NCBI GenBank assembly: GCA_016125475.1
Contig: WGLR01000003.1
Span: 195,945-259,944 of the forward strand
Direction of reading: 5' to 3'
Source of the DNA: Betaproteobacteria bacterium
GTDB lineage: Bacteria; Pseudomonadota; Gammaproteobacteria; Burkholderiales; Ga0077523
Length of the DNA: 64,000 nt
The notes under the pieces are model-generated. The model was not told where the DNA came from. It worked only from the letters and a program-made list of their open reading frames with translations, and ran no database searches. Positions 1 to 9,064 of this stretch are shown here, in pieces. A program made the translations under genes and the position numbers. Each line of letters begins with the position of its first letter. Position 1 is the first letter of the stretch.

Positions 1-821
1 ATGTCCGCACCCGGGTTCCGCGCGAGCACGTCGGCCGCGAACAGCATGAGCTGGCGATCGGGGTAGATGATCCGCCCCTTCTTCGTGACCACCCCGAGCC
101 GGTCACCGTCCCCGTCGAAGGCGAAACCCAGTTCGCCCCCGTCACGCAGCGCGGCGACGAGGTCTTCCAGATTCTCGGGCTGCGAAGGATCGGGATGGTG
201 GTTCGGAAAGGAACCGTCGACGTCGCAGAACAGCTCGCGAACATTGCAGCCCATGGCCCGGTACAGGGCCGGAGCGAATGCTCCCGCCACACCGTTCCCG
301 CAGTCGACCACGAGGTCGATCGGACGGCTCAGTTTCACGTCTCCCACGACCCGGTCGAGATACGCCTGACCCACGTCTGCCGTGGAATAGGCCCCGCTGC
401 CGGACTCGAATCTCCCGTCCTCGATGCGCCGCCGCAGATCCTGGATGGCGTCACCTGCTATGGCCTGGTCCGCCATGACCATCTTCAGACCGTTGTATTC
501 GGGCGGATTGTGGCTGCCGGTCACCATGATGCCCGACCGGGTACCGAGGTGATGGGCGGCAAAGTACAGTATCGGCGTGGTCACGCGACCGACGTCGACG
601 ACGTCGCAGCCGGCTGCGCGAAGTCCGGCGGCCAGCGCTTCCGCGAGCTTCGGGCCGGAGAGCCGCCCGTCGCGTCCGATGGCGACCCGCGGCGTCCCGC
701 GCGCGAGCGCCTCTGATCCGAACGCCCTGCCGACGAGTTCCGCCGCCTCGGTCGTCAGCGTCCGGTCGACGATGCCGCGAATGTCGTAGGCCTTGAAGAT
801 TTCGGGTGCGATGATGGTCAT
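1..821 (-). CDS. algC: Phosphomannomutase/phosphoglucomutase, N-terminal part
   Basis: Interconverts hexose-1-phosphate and hexose-6-phosphate in the cytoplasm, feeding sugar-nucleotide, LPS and exopolysaccharide synthesis. The 273 visible residues are the N-terminal part; the rest lies beyond the left window edge. The start ATG at 821 opens with MTIIAPEIFKAYDIRG, typical of the family. The phosphoserine loop TGSHNPPEYNG is at residues 101-111 (Ser103), and the metal-binding loop DGDGDR is at 236-241. Both are intact. AlgC/ManB-type bifunctional enzymes share these motifs, so substrate preference cannot be read from this fragment. No operon partner is visible: the next leftward gene upstream ends 170 bp away. 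Confidence 0.9.
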   Translation of the reverse strand, partial: MTIIAPEIFKAYDIRGIVDRTLTTEAAELVGRAFGSEALARGTPRVAIGRDGRLSGPKLAEALAAGLRAAGCDVVDVGRVTTPILYFAAHHLGTRSGIMVTGSHNPPEYNGLKMVMADQAIAGDAIQDLRRRIEDGRFESGSGAYSTADVGQAYLDRVVGDVKLSRPIDLVVDCGNGVAGAFAPALYRAMGCNVRELFCDVDGSFPNHHPDPSQPENLEDLVAALRDGGELGFAFDGDGDRLGVVTKKGRIIYPDRQLMLFAADVLARNPGAD

Positions 822-935
822 GTGTCCTGCCTGTAGTCTCTCGGGAAGTTGTGCGTATTATCCCATTCGCCGCGTGACGGGTTCTACCGCGCGCACACCC
901 GGTTTACGCTTCCTGCATGCTTTGACGGTTCGGTG

Positions 936-961
936 TTCCGCGAACTGAAGGGTTCGCGGAA
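936..961. terminator. Perfect 10-bp hairpin downstream of the YheT-like gene
   Basis: The arms ttccgcgaac and gttcgcggaa (936-945 and 952-961) flank a 6-nt loop. It lies 30 bp past the stop of the leftward gene at 991. No clear U-tract follows, so it may be a weak or factor-assisted terminator. The rest of 822-990 shows only the probable promoter area of the mutase gene (tattat near 856). Confidence 0.35.
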
Positions 962-990
962 GGAAAGGAAGGCCCGACGGGCCGTGTGGG

Positions 991-2007
991 TCACCTCGCG
1001 CGCGACCAGCGTGTCGCCGTACCGCCCTCGCCAGGAGAACCGTCGTCGAAGAAGCCGAAGAGACGGTCCGTCAGCCAGTCGAGCGTTCCCGGGAACGTAC
1101 CCGACACGAAACCCACGTGTCCGCCGGTCGCGGGCTGTTCGAGCGTCACGTGCCGGGAGACCTCGGCCGGCACGGGCAGGCAGTCTGCCGGAACGAACGG
1201 ATCGTTGCGGGCGCTCAGGATGAGCGTGGGAACCTCGATCCGGGGCAGGTCTGGCTTGCTGCTCGCCCTGCGCCAGTAGTCGTGCACGTCGGCGAACCCG
1301 TGTGCCGGGGCGGTGTAGGCGTCATCGAACGTCTCGAAGTCCGATGCGCGGGCAACGCGCCTGGCGTCGAACATGCCGGGAAATGTCCGGAGCTTCGCAA
1401 GTGTCTTCGGCTTCAGCGTCCGCAGGAAATGGCGCGAGTAGATCCTGTTGAAGCCGGTGCCGAGGGCCGGGCCCGATCGCGAGAGGTCCAGGGGGGGGCA
1501 CACGGCCGCCACCGAGCGGACGACGTCCGCCGCACGCCCCGATTCGCGCCCGAGCCACTTGAGCAGGGCGTTTCCTCCGAGGGAGACCCCCACTGCACAG
1601 ACCGGACGACCGGCCAGAAACGCGATTCGTCGCAGGATCCAGTCGATCTCGTCGGCATCGCCGGAGTGGTAGGCCCGCGACAGTCGATTGGGTCTGCCGC
1701 CGCAACCGCGGAAGTGTGGCACGACCCCGCACCATCCCCTTGTCAAGGCGGCCCGCATGACGGCCGCCGCGTAAGGACTCCTCGAACTGCCTTCGAGGCC
1801 GTGGAAGAGCACGACGACGGGCCCCGGCCCCGGATCACCGGTCCAGTCCACTTCGATGAAGTCCCCGTCCGGCGTGGACCAGCTCTCCCGCCGGTACGGG
1901 GGCGGGCGCTCCGGGCGCGCGAGCGCGGCATAGATCGTCTGGAGATGGCCTCCCGGGAGCCACCACGGCGCGACGTAGGGGGCGGGAGCAGGTGGTCGCA
2001 GCGGCAC
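991..2007 (-). CDS. YheT-family alpha/beta hydrolase
   Basis: 338-residue cytoplasmic alpha/beta-fold hydrolase of the YheT/COG0429 esterase-like family; the physiological substrate is unknown for the family. The N-terminal signature PWWLPGGHLQT is at about residues 14-24. The nucleophile elbow GVSLGG puts Ser at residue 142. A C-terminal SARNDPF (acid) and GGHVGF (His) complete the triad. The HFRGCGG segment after the oxyanion region is also family-typical. Translation starts at GTG 2007. It is only 14 bp downstream of the NTF2-like gene and probably belongs to the waaF transcription unit. Length is normal for the family. Confidence 0.85.
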   Translation of the reverse strand: MPLRPPAPAPYVAPWWLPGGHLQTIYAALARPERPPPYRRESWSTPDGDFIEVDWTGDPGPGPVVVLFHGLEGSSRSPYAAAVMRAALTRGWCGVVPHFRGCGGRPNRLSRAYHSGDADEIDWILRRIAFLAGRPVCAVGVSLGGNALLKWLGRESGRAADVVRSVAAVCPPLDLSRSGPALGTGFNRIYSRHFLRTLKPKTLAKLRTFPGMFDARRVARASDFETFDDAYTAPAHGFADVHDYWRRASSKPDLPRIEVPTLILSARNDPFVPADCLPVPAEVSRHVTLEQPATGGHVGFVSGTFPGTLDWLTDRLFGFFDDGSPGEGGTATRWSRAR

Positions 2008-2021
2008 CGTCGGTCGGGAGA

Positions 2022-2459
2022 TCAGTGGAGCGTCGGCTTTTCTTCGGGCTCTTCCGCTTCCTCGTCGTCCCCCGAAGTATTGGACGCGTGATGCATCCAG
2101 ATCCGCCAGCCCGCGTCCGTCAGGACATAGATGTTGGTGGTCGCCACGATCGCCCGCACGCCTTCCTGCCCGGAAATCTCGATCTCCTCCTCGACGCTGT
2201 GCACGGCGATGCTTTCATCCGTGAGCGAACGACGTTCCGTGATGCGGAAACGCAGTCGCATCGAGCTCTGGAATATCTGCTGCCAGGATTCCCGGATCTC
2301 GTCGAGTCCGACGAGCCTCTTCCCGCCGGGATGAACGCACGTGATCGTCTCGTCGTCAGCCCACAGCTCCATCATCGCTTCGAGGTTCGCCGCCTCGAAC
2401 GCTTCGTAGAAGGCGGCTTCGACTTCGTCGGGGTCGGCAAAATCGGGCAATCGGGTCAT
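2022..2459 (-). CDS. NTF2/SnoaL-like domain protein
   Basis: 145-residue small protein with the NTF2/SnoaL (DUF4440-like) fold: an N-terminal helical part with FYEAFEAANLEAMMELWADDE, then VHPGGKRLVGLDEIRESWQQIF and beta strands ending with GWRIWMHHAS. Proteins of this kind are found beside LPS genes in many proteobacteria, but no reaction is assigned. The acidic tail (DDEEAEEPEE) is probably disordered. The start at ATG 2459 overlaps the waaF stop by 4 bp, so the two are probably translationally coupled. Confidence 0.75.
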   Translation of the reverse strand: MTRLPDFADPDEVEAAFYEAFEAANLEAMMELWADDETITCVHPGGKRLVGLDEIRESWQQIFQSSMRLRFRITERRSLTDESIAVHSVEEEIEISGQEGVRAIVATTNIYVLTDAGWRIWMHHASNTSGDDEEAEEPEEKPTLH

Positions 2460-3475
2460 CGGTCGTCGTCCAGCATCGTCTGCAGGGTTTCCAGCACGGT
2501 GTCCGGTGCCAGATCCGTGAGGCACCGGAAGTGATCCAGCGGGCATTCTCGCGCGAAGCAGGGACTGCATGGTACCGGGTTGCGGAGCACCTTCGCGCGG
2601 CGGGAGAGGGGCGGCGTGTATTCGGGGGAACTCGAGCCGTAGAGCGCGATGACCGGTCGTTCGAGCGCCGCCGCAACGTGCATGAGCCCGGAATCGTTCG
2701 TGACCACCGCACCGGCGACCGCGAGCAGGTCGACGGCATCCTCGAGCGACGTGCGTCCCGCGAGGTTCTCGATCCCGGGCCCTGCCAGTTCGCAGATCTC
2801 GTCCGTGACCGGCCGGTCCTTCCCTGAACCGAGCAGCCAGACGGGGCGACCGGCTTCGCGCAGGGCGGCTGCAAGGCGCGCGTAATGGCGCGCAGGCCAT
2901 CGCTTCGCCGGGCCGTACTCCGCCCCCGGACACAGGCAGACCGGTGCAGGCGAGCCCGGGAGCCCCAGCCTGCTCATGACCGCCTTCGACCGGGTCGTGG
3001 ACGACACCAGGCGCGGCTCGGGCGCAGTCGGCACCGGGGCGCCGCGATCGAAGGCCAGCATCGCGAACCGGTCGACGAGGCGCGGGACCCACTCGGGATC
3101 GAGGCGCCGCACGTCGTTGAGGAGGCCGAAACGGAATTCGCCCCGGAAGCCCGTCCGTCTCGGAATGCGCGCGAGAAAGGGAACGAGCGCGGACTTTGCC
3201 GAATTGGGCAGGACGATCGCCTGATCGTAGTGCCGCGATGCGAGCGACTTCGCGACCGTGCGCCGGCGGGCCCATGCGAGTTCGCCGTGACGGAACGGGC
3301 TCGCGATGGCGTCCGAGACACCCGGCATCCGGTTCACGAGCGGCAGCGCCCACGCCGGTGCCAGGATGTCGACGCGCACGCCGGTGTGCCGGATCTCGAG
3401 AAGCTGGACGAGGGCCTGTGCCATCACCATGTCCCCCACCCAGCTCGGCCCGACGATCAGGATGTTTCCGTTCAC
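2456..3475 (-). CDS. waaF: ADP-heptose:LPS heptosyltransferase II
   Basis: Transfers the second heptose to the LPS inner core at the cytoplasmic face of the inner membrane. 339 residues, GT-B fold of family GT9. The start NGNILIVGPSWVGDMVMAQ is the standard WaaF N-terminus, and CPGAEYGPAKRWP in the middle and TNDSGLMH toward the C-terminus are the donor-binding motifs. I chose GTG 3475 because the frame upstream is low-complexity Arg/Pro sequence with no family similarity. The stop overlaps the NTF2-like start by 4 bp. Confidence 0.9.
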   Translation of the reverse strand: MNGNILIVGPSWVGDMVMAQALVQLLEIRHTGVRVDILAPAWALPLVNRMPGVSDAIASPFRHGELAWARRRTVAKSLASRHYDQAIVLPNSAKSALVPFLARIPRRTGFRGEFRFGLLNDVRRLDPEWVPRLVDRFAMLAFDRGAPVPTAPEPRLVSSTTRSKAVMSRLGLPGSPAPVCLCPGAEYGPAKRWPARHYARLAAALREAGRPVWLLGSGKDRPVTDEICELAGPGIENLAGRTSLEDAVDLLAVAGAVVTNDSGLMHVAAALERPVIALYGSSSPEYTPPLSRRAKVLRNPVPCSPCFARECPLDHFRCLTDLAPDTVLETLQTMLDDDR

Positions 3476-3590
3476 GTTCGGCCGGGCGCGCGGTGACGCG
3501 GCGTTTCGGGCGGTCGGAATTCCGGCGCGACGGAACCGGGCAGGTCCGGGCGGCAGGGGGCGTGCCCGTCCGCCGGCCCGCGTCCCGCGC

Positions 3591-3797
3591 TCAGTGACCT
3601 GCCCGCGCGGGACCGCCCTTGAGCGTGTAGAGGGTCCCGCAGTAGGGGCAAAGGGCCTCGCCCGTCTTCTCGATGGGGAGGAATACCCTGGGATGAGCAT
3701 TCCAGAGCTGCATGGACGGCGTCGGGCAGTGCAGGGGGAGGTCCACCGCCGTGACCTCGACGTGTCTGGCCTCGTTCCGGGTCTTCGCTTCGCTCAT
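3591..3797 (-). CDS. Zinc-finger domain protein (zf-CHCC, NDUFS6-like)
   Basis: 68-residue protein with the CHCC zinc-finger pattern seen in mitochondrial complex I subunit NDUFS6 and its bacterial relatives. Candidate zinc ligands are the Cys in LHCPTPSMQLWNAHPRV, its His, and the pair in LCPYCGTLY. The bacterial proteins are usually encoded next to ilvE and waaF, as here. Function is not established. ATG 3797 is preferred; an in-frame TTG at 3812 would add five residues. The gap to ilvE is 79 bp and the gap to waaF is 115 bp. Confidence 0.8.
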   Translation of the reverse strand: MSEAKTRNEARHVEVTAVDLPLHCPTPSMQLWNAHPRVFLPIEKTGEALCPYCGTLYTLKGGPARAGH

Positions 3798-3876
3798 GGT
3801 CGGTCCGATCAACCTAAGAATGTGTCGCTGTCCAGGTCGCTTCCCGCGCCCGGCCCTATTGACGTCCGTACGGCAA

Positions 3877-4797
3877 TCAGACGAACGTAAGCCATTCCAT
3901 GCGGCGCGGATTTCGGGCCTTCACGGCCTCGAAGAACCGGGCCTGCAGCTCCGTCGTGACGGGCCCGCGGGTTCCCGAGCCGATCACGCGGCTGTCGAGT
4001 TCGCGGACGGGAGTCACTTCGGCGGCGGTTCCCGTGAAGAATGCTTCGTCCGCCAGATACACGTCGTCGCGAGTCAGCCGCTTGGAGTGCACCTCCAGCC
4101 CCATGTCCGACGCGAGCTGGACGACCGTGTCGCGCGTGATGCCGATCAGCGCCGAGGAAAGTTCCGGCTCGTAGATCCGGCCGTTCTTCACGATGAACAG
4201 GTTCTCCCCGGCACCTTCCGCGACGAAGCCTTCGACGTCCAGCAGCAGGGCCTCGTCGTATCCTTCCTGCGTGGCTTCGAGGTTCGCGAGGATCGAGTTG
4301 GCGTACGTCGCGGCGAGCTTCGCCCGGGCCATCGTCACGTTGACATGATGACGCGCGAAGGACGAGGTCTTCACGCGTATGCCCTTTTCGATCCCGTCCG
4401 CGCCGAGGTACGCACCCCATGGCCAGGCAGCGATCGCGACGTGGACCGTCGCACCCACCGGGGACACGCCCATCTTCTCGGAGCCGTAGAATGCGATCGG
4501 GCGGATGTAGCACGAGTCGAGCTTGTTCGCGCGCACGACTTCCTTGGAAGCTTCGACGAGAGCCTCGCGCTCGTACGGGATCCGCATCATGTAGATGTGG
4601 GCGGAGTTGTACATGCGGTCGATGTGTTCGCGCAGCCGGAACACGGCCGTGCCCTGATCCGTGTGGTAGGCGCGAATGCCCTCGAAGACTGCCAGACCAT
4701 AGTGCAGCGAATGGGTGAGCACGTGGGTGTTGGCCTCCCGCCACGGCACGAGCCTGCCGTCGTACCAGATGAAGCCGTCGCGGTCTGCCATGGACAT
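3877..4797 (-). CDS. ilvE: Branched-chain amino acid aminotransferase
   Basis: PLP-dependent class IV transaminase making Leu, Ile and Val from their 2-oxo acids. 306 residues, full length. MADRDGFIWYDGRLVPWREA is the usual N-terminus. The PLP lysine is Lys160 in TMARAKLAATYANS. EGAGENLFIV and FFTGTAAEVTPV are the class IV signatures. ATG 4797 has GGAGAG 8 nt upstream, which decides this start over the in-frame codon 48 nt earlier. It is divergent from the cyclase gene, with about 240 bp between the two starts. Confidence 0.95.
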   Translation of the reverse strand: MSMADRDGFIWYDGRLVPWREANTHVLTHSLHYGLAVFEGIRAYHTDQGTAVFRLREHIDRMYNSAHIYMMRIPYEREALVEASKEVVRANKLDSCYIRPIAFYGSEKMGVSPVGATVHVAIAAWPWGAYLGADGIEKGIRVKTSSFARHHVNVTMARAKLAATYANSILANLEATQEGYDEALLLDVEGFVAEGAGENLFIVKNGRIYEPELSSALIGITRDTVVQLASDMGLEVHSKRLTRDDVYLADEAFFTGTAAEVTPVRELDSRVIGSGTRGPVTTELQARFFEAVKARNPRRMEWLTFV

Positions 4798-5041
4798 TTC
4801 TCGTACTCTCCAGAGGTAAAGCATCGATTGTATCCGAACAGCCACGGCGGACAGAACGATTGTGACGCGGGTTCGCGCGGGCCCGCAGGCGTGTGCGGAC
4901 TCCCGGTACGCCGCCGTTTCCTGCCTGTACGTCGGCAGAGGCTTGATCTACTCTAGAGGCACTTCCTGGATACGAGGAGGAAGCCGCTCGTCGCGGCCCC
5001 GTCGTGACAGTTCGTCGAACGCCCATCGTGGAGCCACAGTC

Positions 5042-6391
5042 TTGAACGCGTCCCAGCCAGGCTGGCTGCAGCGCCTCGGCCTGTCCGCCTTCGACGCCAG
5101 CGATTCTCCGGACGACCGTCTGCGCAAGAGCCTCCTGCTGCTCACGGCGGCGATGACGAACGTCGCCGCCGGCGTCTGGGTGGCCATCTTCTGGTTCCAG
5201 GGCGTGCGCGTGCCCACGTCGCTGCCGGTCGGCTACCAGGTCGCGTCCGCCGCGCTGCTGCTCTACTACGTGCGGACGCGCAATTTCAGGGTGTACCGTT
5301 TCACGCAGCTCGCGCTGTTCCTCGTCGTGCCCGTCGTGATCCAGTGGACGATGGGCGGTTACGTGAGTTCGTTCGGAATCGTCCTGCTGTCGATGCTGGC
5401 GCCGCTGGGGGCGCTCCTCGCGTACGGGCGGAAGGGCTCCCTGGGGTGGTTCGTGGCCTACCTGGTCCTCGTCATCGTCACGACCGCCTGGCAGATGAGC
5501 GTCGGGGGGGACGACGAGCACCTGGTGCTGACGGCGCGCTCGGTCGCGGCTTTCGGCGTGCTGCACGGCATCGTGCTCTCCTCCATCGCGTTCTTCCTGT
5601 TGCGGCACCTCGTCCTCCAGCGCGAGAAGTTCCAGGCGGAACTCGCGGAACAGCATGTGCTCCTGAAGGCGGAACGGGAGAAGTCCGAAGCCCTGCTCCA
5701 CAGCGTGCTGCCGCCTTACATCGCACACCGTCTCAAGCGTGATTCCGCCCTCATCGCAGACGGCCATGCCGACGTCACGGTGATGTTCGCGGACATCGTG
5801 GACTTCACGAGACTCGCGAGCGTGCTCGAGCCGACCGAGGTGGTCGGGCTCCTGAATCACGTGTTCCGCCGCATGGACCAGCTCTGCGAGCGTCACGGGC
5901 TCGAGAAGATCAAGACGGTCGGAGACGCGTACATGGTCGCGGGTGGGCTCGACTTCCGCACGGACGATTACGTGGACGCGATGGCCGACATGGCCCTGGA
6001 GCTGCACACGCTGTTCGCGAACAACCCGATCGGCAGCAAGTGGCCGATACGGTTCCATGTCGGGATCGCCACCGGCCCGGCGGTGGCGGGCGTGATCGGT
6101 GCGACGCGCTTCGGCTACGACGTCTGGGGCGACACCGTCAACATCGCGGCGAGACTCACGTCCGACACCCCGGCCGACGCCACGTACGTGGACCGGACCA
6201 CCTACGACCGTCTCGCGGGCAGGTACGACTTCGGCGAGCCGCTCGAGATGCACTTCAAGGGCAAGGGATACCTTCAGGTGTTTCCGCTGCTCGGCAGGCG
6301 GTCCGCTCGGGATGCGCCCAGCACGCTGTCCCAGAGTGCCGCGACGGCGGAGCGTTCCCTCGCGAGCGCCTCCGGGGGGACGCGCGCGTAG
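5042..6391 (+). CDS. Membrane-anchored class III adenylate cyclase
   Basis: Converts ATP to cAMP. 449 residues: about five or six hydrophobic segments between residues 30 and 190, a short amphipathic linker (191-225), and a class III catalytic domain (about 240-430). Metal-binding Asp251 (MFADIVDFT) and Asp295 (TVGDAYM) are present. The adenine-selecting pair Lys291 and Asp360 (FGYDVWGDTVN) is present, as are Asn367 and Arg371, so adenylate rather than guanylate cyclase is expected. Start TTG 5042 has TGGAG 8 nt upstream; the frame stays open back to 4862, but that extension looks non-coding. The 3' end overlaps the oppositely oriented glnE by 118 bp. Confidence 0.88.
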   Translation: MNASQPGWLQRLGLSAFDASDSPDDRLRKSLLLLTAAMTNVAAGVWVAIFWFQGVRVPTSLPVGYQVASAALLLYYVRTRNFRVYRFTQLALFLVVPVVIQWTMGGYVSSFGIVLLSMLAPLGALLAYGRKGSLGWFVAYLVLVIVTTAWQMSVGGDDEHLVLTARSVAAFGVLHGIVLSSIAFFLLRHLVLQREKFQAELAEQHVLLKAEREKSEALLHSVLPPYIAHRLKRDSALIADGHADVTVMFADIVDFTRLASVLEPTEVVGLLNHVFRRMDQLCERHGLEKIKTVGDAYMVAGGLDFRTDDYVDAMADMALELHTLFANNPIGSKWPIRFHVGIATGPAVAGVIGATRFGYDVWGDTVNIAARLTSDTPADATYVDRTTYDRLAGRYDFGEPLEMHFKGKGYLQVFPLLGRRSARDAPSTLSQSAATAERSLASASGGTRA

Positions 6392-8979
6392 CGGTCGCCA
6401 CGCAGTCGCAATGCGTGCTGCTGTCGTCTGAAGATCCGGTAGGCGTCCGCGGCGCGTGCCCCGAGCGGTGCCGCCACGAGCTCGAGCGATTGCGCGAGAT
6501 GCAGCAGACCGATGTTGCCGATGTTGCCGGTCAGTGCCGCGTGCCGGGACGCGTGCGCGAGCACGAGGAACTGCACGACGAACTCGACGTCCACGATTCC
6601 GCCCGGGTCGTGCTTGATGTCGAAGAGCTCCGAGGTGTTCGGATGTCCGTCACGCATCCTGCGGCGCATTTCGCGAACTTCCTCGCGCAGCGCGTCGAGC
6701 TCGCGAGGCTTGCGAAGGATCTCGACGCGCAGTGTCTCGAAGGCTGCGCCGAGCGTCGCATCGCCGGCCACGTACCGGGCGCGGGTCAGGGCCTGATGTT
6801 CCCAGGTCCATGCACTGCGCCGCTGGTATTCGGCGAATGCTTCCAGCCGGCGCACGAGGAGCCCGCTGGCGCCGTCGGGACGCAGCCGGAGGTCGGTTTC
6901 GTAGAGGATGCCGGCGCCCGTGTAGCTGTTCAGCATGCCGTTCATCCGCTGTGCGAGCCGGGCGTAGTTCTCGGAGGCGCCCGGGGCCTCGTCGTCGAAC
7001 AGGAAGATGATGTCGAGATCGCTCTCGTAGCCGAGCTCCTTGCCCCCGAGCTTGCCGTAGGCGATCACCGCGAAAAGCGGATCGTCGCGATGGCGCGACG
7101 GCAGGCGCTCCCACGTGAGCCGCAGACAGTGTCGCAGGAGCAGGCAGGCGAGGTCGCTCAGGTGGTCCGAAAGCCGTTCGAGCGTGAGGACACCCGCGAG
7201 ATCGAGCGCGAGCAGGCGGAACGTCTGGATGTGACGGAACTGGCGCAGCAGGTCCATCTGGCCTTCGGCGTTGCCGGCCTCGTGCGCGAGCGCCGTTGCG
7301 AGCTCGGCGTCGAGACGTGGCCAGTCCGGTTCGACGAGCTGCCGCGGATCGATCAGCTCGTCCAGCAGCATCGGATGACGCGCGAGATAGTCACAGGCCC
7401 AGCCCGAGAGGGACACGAGTCGCGCGACGGCGTCGAGCGCCTGGGGGTACTCCACGAGAAGGGCGAGGTACGACTCGCGCCGGCCGATGCTCTCCACGAT
7501 GTCGAGCAGGCGGTCGAGCGTGGACGACGCGGGCGAGTGCCGGGCCGCCGAGCGCACGAGCCTGGGCAGAAGGTCGTCCAGGCGCCCGCGGGCGGAGGCC
7601 GACATCTGCTGGAAGCGGCTGGAGCCGCTCAGGGTGCGCACTTTCGCGAGCACCTCCGGTGGCCTTTCGAAGCCGAGATCCTCCAGGATGTCGAGGCCGG
7701 CCGCGTCGTCGGCACCGGGGCGCAGCGCGTCGGCGAGCGGATCGCGGCTGGCCGGCGCCGGACCGGCGAAGATCGCTTCGAAGTGCCCCGCGACCACGGT
7801 CCTGTGGGTGTCGAGCCGCGTCAGAAGCGCGTCGAAATCCCGGAATCCCAGCGACGCGGCCAGCCGGTCGCGATCGGCCGGATCGACCGGGAGTTCCTGC
7901 GTCTGCGCGTCGTCCAGGTACTGCAGGCGGTGTTCGAGCGTTCGCAGGAACGCGTACGCCTCGCCCAGTTCGGTCTGCGCGCCGGCCGGGAGCAGTCCCC
8001 TTTCCACTACCGCCCGGAGTGCGTCGAGAGTCGGGCGTACCCTCAGACCGGGCTCCCTGCCACCGCGGATGAGCTGAAAGACCTGCACCGTGAATTCGAC
8101 CTCGCGAATGCCGCCGCGGCCGAGCTTGATGTTGTCGGTGATGTCGCGGCGCCGGACCTCCGCGGCGATCTGGTCGTGGAGTTCCCGCATCGACTGGATC
8201 GCGCTGAAGTCGAGGTGTCTGCGGTACACGAACGGCATCGCGAGCGCGTCGAGTTCCGCCGACCGGTCTCCGGTCAGTGCACGGGCCTTCACCCACGCAT
8301 ACCTTTCCCACGCGCGGCCGTGCACCGTGAAGTACTCCTCGAGCATGTCGAGACTCACGACGAGCGGGCCGCTTTCGCCGTAAGGTCTGAGGCGCATGTC
8401 CACGCGGAACACGAAGCCGTCCTCCGTGGGGTCGCTCAACGCGTTGATCAGCCTGCGCCCCACGCGCGTGAAGTATTCGTGGACGGACACGGACCGCTCT
8501 CCCGTGGTCTCGCCGTCCTCCGGATACACGAAGATGAGATCTATGTCCGACGAGACGTTGAGCTCGCCGCCGCCGAGCTTGCCCATCCCGACCACGATCA
8601 GTCGCTGTCGTCGACCGTTCGCGTCGAGGGGTTCGCCGAACTGCCGGGCGGTCCAGCTGTCCACCAGTTCGAGCCCGAACTCGATGGCAACTTCCGCGAG
8701 CGCCGTGACCGTCGACACGACTTCCCCGAGGGGGGCCAGCCCCGCGAGGTCCCTCGCCATGACATGGAGCATCACGCGTGCACGGAGCTGTCTCAGCGCA
8801 CGCTTCAGGGCCGCCTCGTCGGCCGGTGCGGCTGCGCCGAGTTCAGTCTCCATGCGCTCTCGCGCGTACGGCGCGGCGAGACTCCCGGACGGAACCAGGT
8901 CGGGCGCCCGGGCAAGCAGGCGAGCGGCGTAACGTGAGAAGCCCGCGGCAGTGTCGAGCAGGGCGGCGTGTGGGGGCAT
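6274..8979 (-). CDS. glnE: Bifunctional glutamine synthetase adenylyltransferase/deadenylase
   Basis: Adenylylates and deadenylylates glutamine synthetase in response to PII, controlling nitrogen assimilation. 901 residues, near the usual 930-950. Two nucleotidyltransferase domains are visible: GMGKLGGGELNVSSDIDLIF at about residues 131-150 (deadenylase half) and AYGKLGGKELGYESDLDIIF at about 643-662 (adenylylating half), each with intact G-S/E-DxD. The C-terminal PII-responsive region is present. The last 118 bp are antisense to the 3' end of the adenylate cyclase gene. The glnB partner is not in the window. Confidence 0.95.
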   Translation of the reverse strand: MPPHAALLDTAAGFSRYAARLLARAPDLVPSGSLAAPYARERMETELGAAAPADEAALKRALRQLRARVMLHVMARDLAGLAPLGEVVSTVTALAEVAIEFGLELVDSWTARQFGEPLDANGRRQRLIVVGMGKLGGGELNVSSDIDLIFVYPEDGETTGERSVSVHEYFTRVGRRLINALSDPTEDGFVFRVDMRLRPYGESGPLVVSLDMLEEYFTVHGRAWERYAWVKARALTGDRSAELDALAMPFVYRRHLDFSAIQSMRELHDQIAAEVRRRDITDNIKLGRGGIREVEFTVQVFQLIRGGREPGLRVRPTLDALRAVVERGLLPAGAQTELGEAYAFLRTLEHRLQYLDDAQTQELPVDPADRDRLAASLGFRDFDALLTRLDTHRTVVAGHFEAIFAGPAPASRDPLADALRPGADDAAGLDILEDLGFERPPEVLAKVRTLSGSSRFQQMSASARGRLDDLLPRLVRSAARHSPASSTLDRLLDIVESIGRRESYLALLVEYPQALDAVARLVSLSGWACDYLARHPMLLDELIDPRQLVEPDWPRLDAELATALAHEAGNAEGQMDLLRQFRHIQTFRLLALDLAGVLTLERLSDHLSDLACLLLRHCLRLTWERLPSRHRDDPLFAVIAYGKLGGKELGYESDLDIIFLFDDEAPGASENYARLAQRMNGMLNSYTGAGILYETDLRLRPDGASGLLVRRLEAFAEYQRRSAWTWEHQALTRARYVAGDATLGAAFETLRVEILRKPRELDALREEVREMRRRMRDGHPNTSELFDIKHDPGGIVDVEFVVQFLVLAHASRHAALTGNIGNIGLLHLAQSLELVAAPLGARAADAYRIFRRQQHALRLRGDRYARVPPEALARERSAVAALWDSVLGASRADRLPSSGNT

Positions 8980-9064
8980 GGCAGGTTAAACTGTTCGATG
9001 TCGTCGCAGGGTTCCGGGAAACACCGCTCGTGGCTTTCCTGGAGCGTGTCGGGTCGAGGGTCGC

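Noticed and set aside
6040-8937. A 965-codon open frame on the + strand opposite glnE
   Set aside because: It is an antisense shadow caused by high GC and glnE codon bias: Arg/Glu/Val/His-rich, with no recognisable domain, while glnE has both nucleotidyltransferase motifs.
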